This document shows positions 44,260 to 49,871 of a DNA stretch of 49,871 nt, one piece after another. Position numbers and translations under genes: made by a program. The stretch spans positions 1 through 49,871 of the forward strand of contig NZ_AZUY01000043.1 of the NCBI RefSeq assembly GCF_000513935.1. Reading direction: 5' to 3'. The DNA comes from Mesorhizobium sp. WSM3626 (GTDB lineage Bacteria; Pseudomonadota; Alphaproteobacteria; Rhizobiales; Rhizobiaceae). How positions within the stretch are numbered: position 1 is the first letter of the stretch; each line of letters begins with the position of its first letter. The notes under the pieces were generated by a model. It searched no databases. It had not been told where the DNA came from and saw only the letters and a list, made by a program, of their open reading frames with translations.

Positions 44260-44285
44260 CGCGGCGGGACCAAAGCCCCGCCGCG
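44260..44285 (-). terminator. intercistronic stem-loop between rhaS and rhaT
   Basis: A perfect 9-bp stem CGCGGCGGG/CCCGCCGCG with an 8-base loop lies in the 81-base gap after rhaS. Like the one after chvE, it probably raises the ratio of binding protein to transporter by protecting the rhaS mRNA or by partial termination. No T tract follows. Confidence 0.6.
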
Positions 44286-44303
44286 CCATTGAAGGCGCCA
44301 GGA

Positions 44304-45299
44304 TCAATAGATCTTGGAGAACTTCTCGATGTTGCTCTTGTCGAACTGGAAGGGCGGAGCCATCGCGGCCGAGTTGGTGTCGTCGAGCCTGACCTTGCCG
44401 ACGCGGCCGATCGACAGCGTGGCGCCCGGCTTGGCCTTTTCCTTTTTCACCGCCAGGTCATGGGCGAGGTAGACGGCGGAGTAACCGAGGTCGATCGGGT
44501 TCCACAGCGCAACCGCCTGGCTGGCGCCGTTGTCGATGAACTTCTTGAACTCCGACGGCAGCGCCAGGCCCGTGACGTTGACCTTGCCGATCAGGTTCTC
44601 GTCGGTGACGACCTGGGCGGCGGCGACGACGCCGACGGTGGTCGGCGCGATGATCGCCTTGAGGTTCGGATAGGACTTCAAGAGGCCCTTGGCTTCGTCG
44701 GTGCTCTTGGCCGAGTCGTCATCGCCATAGACAGTGGCAACGAGCTTGATCTTGGGGAACTTCTCCGGCAGCACCTTCTTGGCCGCTTCGATCCAGGAAT
44801 TCTGGTTGGTCGCGGTCGAGGAGGCCGAAAGGATGGCGACATCGCCGCCTTCCGGCAGATAGTCGGCGGCGAGCTTGATGATGGTCTCGCCGATCAGGCC
44901 GGTGTCGGACGGGTTGAGGTGAAGCTGGCGTCCTTCCTTGGCGACGCCCGAATCCCAGGAGATGACGGTGATGCCACGCTCCATGGCCTTCTTCAGCACC
45001 GGCACCAGCGCGTCGGCGTCATTGGCGGAAATCGCGATGGCGTTGACCTTCTGCGCGATCAGCGAATTGACCACTTCGATCTGCGCCTCGGCGGTCGCCT
45101 TGGTCGGGCCGGTGTAGATGATGTCGACGTCGCCGAGTTCCTTGGCCGCCTCTTGCGCGCCCTTGTTGGCGGCATCGAAGAAGCCGTTGCCGAGCGACTT
45201 GACCACCAGCGCGATCTTGACGTTCTCGGCATAGGCGGCATTCACGAACATGGCGGCCGAGAAGGCCGCCGTCACCATCAATTTCTTCAGAAAGCTCAT
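44304..45299 (-). CDS. rhaS: RhaS, periplasmic rhamnose-binding protein
   Basis: A 331-residue class B substrate-binding protein delivering L-rhamnose to RhaTPQ. The signal peptide MSFLKKLMVTAAFSAAMFVNAAYA is cleaved near residue 24, and the mature chain begins ENVKIALVVKSLGNGFFDAAN. Sugar-site blocks are NAIAISANDADAL (near 100), ISWDSGVA (near 125) and IAPTTVGVVAA (near 220). A GGGAGGA ribosome site stands before the ATG. This is distinct from the E. coli RhaS activator, which shares only the name. Confidence 0.9.
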   Translation of the reverse strand: MSFLKKLMVTAAFSAAMFVNAAYAENVKIALVVKSLGNGFFDAANKGAQEAAKELGDVDIIYTGPTKATAEAQIEVVNSLIAQKVNAIAISANDADALVPVLKKAMERGITVISWDSGVAKEGRQLHLNPSDTGLIGETIIKLAADYLPEGGDVAILSASSTATNQNSWIEAAKKVLPEKFPKIKLVATVYGDDDSAKSTDEAKGLLKSYPNLKAIIAPTTVGVVAAAQVVTDENLIGKVNVTGLALPSEFKKFIDNGASQAVALWNPIDLGYSAVYLAHDLAVKKEKAKPGATLSIGRVGKVRLDDTNSAAMAPPFQFDKSNIEKFSKIY

Positions 45300-45353
45300 C
45301 GTTTTTCCTCCCTTGAGCGTTGCATTCCATCGCCGCTGCGGCGTGAGGGTGTC

Positions 45354-46157
45354 TCAGGCCTGCAGTGAAGATTCTTCCTTTGTCGACTTGCGGGCGACGA
45401 TCAGCGTCACCCCCGCGGTTTCCAGCATCTTTGCCTCGCGATCCTCGATGCCGTCATCGGTGATGACGGTTGCGATGCGCGAAAGGCCACACAGGATCAG
45501 GCTGGAGCGTTTGCGGAATTTCGAGGAATCGACCAACACCACCAGTTCGTCGGCCTGGTCGATCAGCTTCTGCTCCGCCTGGATCAGCAGCGGATCGCCT
45601 TCCATCAGGCCGAGAGGCCCCAACCCTTGAGCGCCCATGAACATGCGGCGCGCGTAGAAATTGCGCGTCACGTCGTTGTCGAAAGGCGACAGGATGATGT
45701 TCTGCTCGCGATAGATCGTGCCGCCCGACAGCATCACCGTGTTCTTGGAGTGCTTGAGCAGGTGCTCGGCGATCGGGAACGAATTGGTGAAGATCGGCAT
45801 GCGGCGGCCGGTCAGGAAATGCACCATCTGGAAGGTGGTGGTGCCGCCATTGATGATGATCGGCTCGCCGTCCTTGCACAGTTCGACCGCTTCGCGAGCG
45901 ATCGCCCGCTTCTGCGCGGCGTTGAGCGTTTCGTTAACGGAGAAGGGGCGGCCCGCCAGCCCGATGAACTGCGGCGGCGAGATCGCCTCGGCGCCGCCGC
46001 GCACCCGGCGCAGGCGTTTCTGGACATGGAGAGCAGCGATGTCGCGCCGGATCGTCGCCTCGGAGGATTCCGTCAGGTCGACCATCTCCTGCACCGTGAC
46101 CACAGGTTTTTCCTGGACGGCGGACAGAATGATCCTGTGGCGCTCTTTTTCGTGCAT
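45354..46157 (-). CDS. rhaR: RhaR, DeoR-family repressor of the rhamnose locus
   Basis: A 267-residue DeoR-type regulator. The N-terminal helix-turn-helix (about 4-58) shows RHRIILSAVQEK and the signature VDLTESSEATIRRDIAAL. The DeoR sensor domain (about 80-250) has INGGTTTFQMVHFL and the GDPLLIQAEQKLIDQADELVVLVDSSKF block that binds sugar phosphates. In R. leguminosarum RhaR represses the rha genes until a rhamnose catabolite appears. The ATG at 46157 follows GGGAGGAACC; the frame extends seven codons further without support. It is the first gene of the minus operon and faces rhaD across a 187-base control region with a large palindrome. Confidence 0.9.
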   Translation of the reverse strand: MHEKERHRIILSAVQEKPVVTVQEMVDLTESSEATIRRDIAALHVQKRLRRVRGGAEAISPPQFIGLAGRPFSVNETLNAAQKRAIAREAVELCKDGEPIIINGGTTTFQMVHFLTGRRMPIFTNSFPIAEHLLKHSKNTVMLSGGTIYREQNIILSPFDNDVTRNFYARRMFMGAQGLGPLGLMEGDPLLIQAEQKLIDQADELVVLVDSSKFRKRSSLILCGLSRIATVITDDGIEDREAKMLETAGVTLIVARKSTKEESSLQA

Positions 46158-46199
46158 GGTTCCTCCCTGCCTCAGCATCTAGGCACCCAAAACGAGCAG

Positions 46200-46272
46200 T
46201 GTCAATCATTTCCGATCATATAATTTCATTGTGCAGTGCAATATGATTGATGTTGATCGTTTGTGATTGACA
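46200..46272. promoter_or_regulatory. rhaR-rhaD control region with a large imperfect palindrome, candidate RhaR operator
   Basis: The left arm TGTCAATCA-N4-CGATCA (46200-46218) is the mirror of the right arm TGATCG-N4-TGATTGACA (46254-46272), 15 of 19 positions matching. At the centre is a smaller element, ATTG...CAAT (46228-46242). Extra TGATTGA/TTGATC repeats sit between. The right arm ends in a consensus TTGACA that could be the -35 of rhaD, and TTGCAC/TATGAT on the minus strand could serve rhaR. Binding by RhaR as two dimers bridging or blocking both promoters is inference. Confidence 0.7.
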
Positions 46273-46344
46273 AGCTCGCCTCTTGCGTAGACATTCCCGG
46301 GCGAAAAAGGAGCGCATCGTCCGCGCTCCAAGGGAGGATTACCT

Positions 46345-48447
46345 ATGCTCGACAAGCGCTCCGGCTCGCGCCTCGCCAATCTGTGGGATGATGCGAAGGC
46401 ACAGGGGATGAGCGAGCCCGAGCTTCTGGTCTATCGCTCGAACACGCTCGGCTCCGACAAGCGCGTCACCAATTATGGCGGCGGCAATACCTCCTCGAAG
46501 ATCTGGCAGAAGGATCCGCTCACCGGCGAGAATGTCGAGGTGCTTTGGGTCAAGGGCTCGGGCGGCGACAGCGCTTCGATCAAACTGGACGGCTTCGCCA
46601 CCCTCTACATGGATAAGTTGCGGGCGCTGAAGGGGCTTTACCGCGGCGTCGAGCACGAGGACGAGATGGTGGGCTATCTGCCCCACTGCACCTTCAACCT
46701 CAATCCACGCGCGGCCTCGATCGACACGCCGCTGCACGCCTACGTGCCGAAGCCCTTCGTCGACCACATGCACCCCGATGCCATCATCGCCATCGCCGCC
46801 GCGAAAGATTCCAGGGTGCTGACCAAGGAGATCTTCGGCGACGTCATTGGCTGGCTGCCGTGGAAACGGCCGGGCTTCGAGCTTGGCCTGTGGCTGGAGA
46901 AATTCTGCCTCGAATACCCAACCGCCAAGGGCGTCATCCTCGAAAGCCACGGCCTGTTCACCTGGGGCGACACCCCCAAGGAGTGCTACGAGACGACGAT
47001 CTCGGTGATCAACCAGGCGATCGAATGGTTCGAGCGCCTCTCCGAAGGCATGGCGATTTTCGGTGGCGAGGTGGTGAAGTCGCTCGACGCCGCTGACCGC
47101 CGTGCCGTTGCCGCCAAGCTGATGCCGAGAATCCGTGGCCTGATCTCGGAAAAGAGCCACAAGCTCGGCCATTTCGACGATTCGGCCGCCGTGCTCGAAT
47201 TCGTCAACTCGAAAAATTTGCGCCCGCTGGCCGCACTCGGCACCTCGTGCCCGGATCATTTCCTGCGCACCAAGATCCGGCCGCTGGTCATCGAATTTGA
47301 TCCGGCAAAGCCTGACGTCGATGCCGTCATCGCGCGCCTCGCCGACGACATTGCCGAATATCGTGTCGGCTACCAAGCCTATTACGACAGCTGCAAGCAT
47401 GCGGATTCGCCCGCGATCCGCGATCCCAATGCGGTGGTCTATCTTATGCCCGGCGTCGGCATGTTCACCTTCGCCGGCGACAAAGCGACCGCACGCATCT
47501 CGGGCGAATTCTACGTCAACGCCATTAACGTCATGCGCGGCGCGTCCACCGTCTCGTCCTATGTCGGCCTGCCCGCGCAGGAGGCTTTCGACATCGAGTA
47601 CTGGCTGCTCGAGGACCTGAAGCTGCAGCGCATGCCGAAGCCGAAGTCTCTCGCCGGCCAGATCGCGCTGGTCACCGGCGGCGCCGGCGGCATCGGCCGG
47701 GCTACGGCCAACCGCCTGCTGCGCGAAGGCGCCTGCGTGGTGCTTGCCGATATCGACGAGGCGGCGCTCGCTAGTGCCAATGAGGAACTGGCCAAGGTCT
47801 TTGGCATGGATTTCGTCCGGCCGGTCCTCATCAACGTCACCTCGGAGGATCAGGTCGTCGCCGGCTTCGCCGAGACCGCGGTCGAGTTCGGCGGCATCGA
47901 CATTCTGGTCTCCAATGCTGGCCTTGCCTCCTCGGCGCCGATCGAGGAGACGACGCTGGCGCTGTGGAACAAGAACATGGATATCCTGTCGACCGGCTAT
48001 TTCCTGGTCTCGCGGGAAGCGTTCCGGCTGTTCCGGGTACAGAAGATCGGCGGCAATGTCGTCTTCGTCGCCTCCAAGAACGGCCTTGCCGCATCGCCCA
48101 ATGCCGCCGCCTATTGCACCGCCAAGGCCGCCGAAATCCACCTGGCCCGCTGTCTCGCGCTGGAAGGCGCGGAAGCGCAGATCCGGGTCAATGTCGTCAA
48201 CCCGGACGCTGTGTTGCGCGGCTCGAAGATCTGGACCGGCGAGTGGAAGGAACAACGCGCCGCCGCCTACAAGATGTCGACCGACGATCTCGAAGAGCAC
48301 TACCGCTCGCGCTCGATGCTGAAGCGCTCCGTCTTCCCGGAAGACATCGCGGAGGCGATCTATTTCCTCGCCTCCGACATGTCGGCCAAGTCGACCGGCA
48401 ACATCATCAACGTCGACGCCGGCAACGCACAGAGCTTTACGCGCTGA
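46345..48447 (+). CDS. rhaD: RhaD, rhamnulose-1-phosphate aldolase/short-chain dehydrogenase fusion
   Basis: A 700-residue bifunctional enzyme. The N-terminal class II aldolase domain (about 1-420) should cleave rhamnulose 1-phosphate to dihydroxyacetone phosphate and L-lactaldehyde; it has YGGGNTSSKIW (near 43), HMHPDAIIAIAA (zinc histidines, near 137) and ESHGLFTWG (near 200). The C-terminal short-chain dehydrogenase (about 435-700) has the NAD motif VTGGAGGIGRATAN (near 445) and YCTAK (Tyr/Lys, near 591) and probably oxidises lactaldehyde. GGGAGG stands before the ATG. It is the first gene of rhaDI, with a promoter in the large palindrome region. Confidence 0.92.
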   Translation: MLDKRSGSRLANLWDDAKAQGMSEPELLVYRSNTLGSDKRVTNYGGGNTSSKIWQKDPLTGENVEVLWVKGSGGDSASIKLDGFATLYMDKLRALKGLYRGVEHEDEMVGYLPHCTFNLNPRAASIDTPLHAYVPKPFVDHMHPDAIIAIAAAKDSRVLTKEIFGDVIGWLPWKRPGFELGLWLEKFCLEYPTAKGVILESHGLFTWGDTPKECYETTISVINQAIEWFERLSEGMAIFGGEVVKSLDAADRRAVAAKLMPRIRGLISEKSHKLGHFDDSAAVLEFVNSKNLRPLAALGTSCPDHFLRTKIRPLVIEFDPAKPDVDAVIARLADDIAEYRVGYQAYYDSCKHADSPAIRDPNAVVYLMPGVGMFTFAGDKATARISGEFYVNAINVMRGASTVSSYVGLPAQEAFDIEYWLLEDLKLQRMPKPKSLAGQIALVTGGAGGIGRATANRLLREGACVVLADIDEAALASANEELAKVFGMDFVRPVLINVTSEDQVVAGFAETAVEFGGIDILVSNAGLASSAPIEETTLALWNKNMDILSTGYFLVSREAFRLFRVQKIGGNVVFVASKNGLAASPNAAAYCTAKAAEIHLARCLALEGAEAQIRVNVVNPDAVLRGSKIWTGEWKEQRAAAYKMSTDDLEEHYRSRSMLKRSVFPEDIAEAIYFLASDMSAKSTGNIINVDAGNAQSFTR

Positions 48448-48462
48448 GCTAACGTCGAAGCG

Positions 48463-48523
48463 CTTCCCTTCTCCCCGCCACCATACGGGGAGAAGGTGGC
48501 CCGAAGGGCCGGATGAGGGGCAG
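48463..48523 (+). repeat. RIME-like palindromic intergenic element between rhaD and rhaI
   Basis: A perfect 11-bp hairpin CCTTCTCCCCG/CGGGGAGAAGG (48467-48496) is followed by GGCCC-GAA-GGGCC (48498-48510) and GGATGAGGGGCAG. This is the common Rhizobiales intergenic palindrome (RIME-like) as I recall it. It is transcribed inside the rhaDI message and may stabilise rhaD mRNA or lower rhaI expression. A decayed relative lies at 2700-2737. Confidence 0.8.
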
Positions 48524-48555
48524 CGCTGACCGAATGCATTCTGGGAGGAACAGCA

Positions 48556-49848
48556 GTGTCCGAATCCATCATCTCCGCCGACATCGTCGATAAGAGCAAT
48601 GCCGCGCGCAAGGCAGACCTCGAGCGCGACTACGCCTCGCTCGGCGAACGCCTCGACCGGCGCGGCATCGCCATCGACGCCATCAGGGACAAGGTCGAGA
48701 AATTCGCCGTCGCGATCCCCTCCTGGGGCGTCGGCACCGGCGGCACTCGCTTCGCCCGCTTCCCGGGCGCCGGCGAGCCACGCGACATCTTCGACAAGAT
48801 CGAGGATTGCGCCGTCATCAAGCAGTTGACGCAGGCGACCCCGACCGTCTCCCTGCACATCCCGTGGGACAAGGCCGATCCGAACCGGCTGAAGCAGGCG
48901 GCCTCCCGCTTCGGTCTCGGTTTCGATGCCATGAATTCCAACACCTTCTCGGACACGAAGGACCAGAAGCTCTCCTATAAATTCGGTTCGCTGTCGCATT
49001 CCGATGCCGGTACGCGCCGGCAGGCGGTCGAGCACAATCTCGAATGCATAGAGATCGGCAAGACGCTGGGCTCCAGGGCATTGACGGTGTGGATCGGCGA
49101 CGGCTCGAATTTCCCCGGCCAGGTTAATTTCGCCAAAGCCTTCGAGCGCTATCTCGATGCCATGAGGCAAGTCTATGCCGGCCTGCCGGCCGACTGGAAG
49201 CTGTTCACCGAGCACAAGATGTACGAGCCGGCCTTCTATTCCACCGTCGTGCAGGACTGGGGCACCAACTACATCATCGCCAAGGAATTGGGTGACAAGG
49301 CGTTCTGCCTCGTCGACCTCGGCCACCATGCGCCCAACGTCAACATCGAGATGATCGTGTCTCGGCTGATCCAGTTCAAAAAACTCGGCGGCTTCCACTT
49401 CAACGATTCGAAATATGGCGACGACGATCTCGATGCCGGCTCGATCGATCCCTACCGGCTGTTCCTCGTCTTCAACGAGCTGGTCGATGCCGAGCTTTCC
49501 GGCGCCGAGGGCTTTGATCCCGCCCATATGCTCGACCAGAGCCACAACGTCACCGATCCGATCGAAAGCCTGATGCTGTCGGCGGTCGAGGTGCAGCGCG
49601 CCTATGCGCAGGCGCTGCTGGTCGACCGCAAGGCGCTGGAAGGTTTTCAGGACGGCAATGACGCGCTGATGGCGACGCAGACGCTGAAGGCGGCTTACCG
49701 CACCGATGTCGAGCCGATCCTTGCCATGGCGCGGCTGAGGACCGGTGGCGCCATCGATCCGGTCGCCGCCTATCGGGCGGCGGGCTACCGCGCCAAGGTC
49801 GCAGCCGAACGCCCGGCAGTCGCTGGCGGCTCCGGCGGGATCGTTTGA
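48556..49848 (+). CDS. rhaI: RhaI, L-rhamnose isomerase (rhizobial/Pseudomonas type)
   Basis: A 430-residue cytosolic isomerase turning L-rhamnose into L-rhamnulose, a metal-dependent TIM-barrel enzyme of the Pseudomonas stutzeri type rather than the E. coli RhaA type. Visible are SWGVGTGGTRFARFPG (near 57), IPWDKADPNRL (near 100), WIGDGSNFPGQ (near 178), FTEHKMYEPAFYSTVVQDWG (near 215, metal Glu and substrate His) and VDLGHHAPNVNIE (near 255). The start is a GTG with GGGAGGA just upstream. It follows rhaD by 108 bases carrying the RIME-like element. The stop lies 23 bases before the window edge. Confidence 0.93.
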   Translation: MSESIISADIVDKSNAARKADLERDYASLGERLDRRGIAIDAIRDKVEKFAVAIPSWGVGTGGTRFARFPGAGEPRDIFDKIEDCAVIKQLTQATPTVSLHIPWDKADPNRLKQAASRFGLGFDAMNSNTFSDTKDQKLSYKFGSLSHSDAGTRRQAVEHNLECIEIGKTLGSRALTVWIGDGSNFPGQVNFAKAFERYLDAMRQVYAGLPADWKLFTEHKMYEPAFYSTVVQDWGTNYIIAKELGDKAFCLVDLGHHAPNVNIEMIVSRLIQFKKLGGFHFNDSKYGDDDLDAGSIDPYRLFLVFNELVDAELSGAEGFDPAHMLDQSHNVTDPIESLMLSAVEVQRAYAQALLVDRKALEGFQDGNDALMATQTLKAAYRTDVEPILAMARLRTGGAIDPVAAYRAAGYRAKVAAERPAVAGGSGGIV

Positions 49849-49871
49849 GGTAGAGCCGATCTCCCCCTTTG

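Noticed and set aside
46339..49545. A 1068-codon open frame on the minus strand opposite rhaD and rhaI
   Set aside because: It is the antisense shadow of two clearly conserved genes in high-GC DNA. The translated sequence is low-complexity and matches no family I recognise.
1..49871. CRISPR arrays, insertion sequences, restriction or toxin-antitoxin systems
   Set aside because: Reading both strands I found no regularly spaced repeats, transposase motifs or known defence-gene domains.

Overview
The window looks like chromosomal DNA of a rhizobial alphaproteobacterium, most likely Mesorhizobium or a close relative. The evidence is high GC with low-AT gene spacing, a ChvE-GguABC/GbpR sugar-uptake locus, a SAM-II riboswitch in front of metZ, a 5-aminolevulinate synthase (the alphaproteobacterial heme route), a Rhizobium-type L-rhamnose locus (rhaRSTPQUK/rhaDI) and palindromic intergenic elements of the kind scattered through Rhizobiales genomes. 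The genus is inference; no rRNA gene is present. There is no phage, transposase, plasmid gene or CRISPR array.

Layout, left to right. (1) 1-2.7 kb: metZ (minus), with a SAM-II riboswitch and terminator hairpin in its leader, divergent from a long-form dCTP deaminase gene. (2) 2.7-9.3 kb: chvE, gguA, gguB and gguC (minus), divergent from the LysR regulator gbpR; an imperfect-operator-like palindrome lies between chvE and gbpR. (3) 9.3-15.7 kb: accessory-looking genes. These are a Tat-exported, very basic small protein, a Stf0-type sulfotransferase, tRNA-Gly(CCC), and a three-gene membrane set for surface-glycan decoration (GtrB-like glycosyltransferase, polytopic GT-C-like protein, acyltransferase-3/SGNH). 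(4) 15.7-19.1 kb: histidine kinase/response regulator pair, a small lipoprotein and an outer-membrane beta-barrel protein. (5) 19.5-24.2 kb: DUF6460 protein, deacetylase-family enzyme, MATE exporter, pyrD, a DUF952 protein and a secreted coiled-coil protein. (6) 24.3-31.3 kb: a LuxR-type response regulator and an SSS-fused hybrid histidine kinase resembling the CrbR/CrbS (ErdR/MxtR) acetate-switch pair. Between them lie an MFS transporter, a frame-broken O-methyltransferase and a TetR regulator. (7) 31.5-39.0 kb: mscL, an aminotransferase, hemA (ALAS), galE, then dadA followed by a frame-broken fusion of an alanine-racemase-like domain to a degenerate arginase-like domain. (8) 39.0-49.8 kb: complete L-rhamnose uptake and catabolism, rhaRSTPQUK on minus and rhaDI on plus, with a large inverted repeat in the control region.

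Two sugar systems dominate the function of the window. ChvE-GguAB imports aldoses, with GbpR as regulator. RhaSTPQ imports L-rhamnose, RhaU, RhaI, RhaK and RhaD convert it, and the DeoR-type RhaR very probably represses both arms from the shared intergenic palindrome. The dadA/racemase pair suggests D-amino-acid catabolism.

The points most worth a second look are the two genes broken by single-base indels, the racemase-ureohydrolase fusion that lacks the arginase metal ligands, the rhaR-rhaD operator, the surface-glycan cassette and the split SSS-kinase/LuxR regulator pair. I found no clear sign of a wholly new defence or mobile system.
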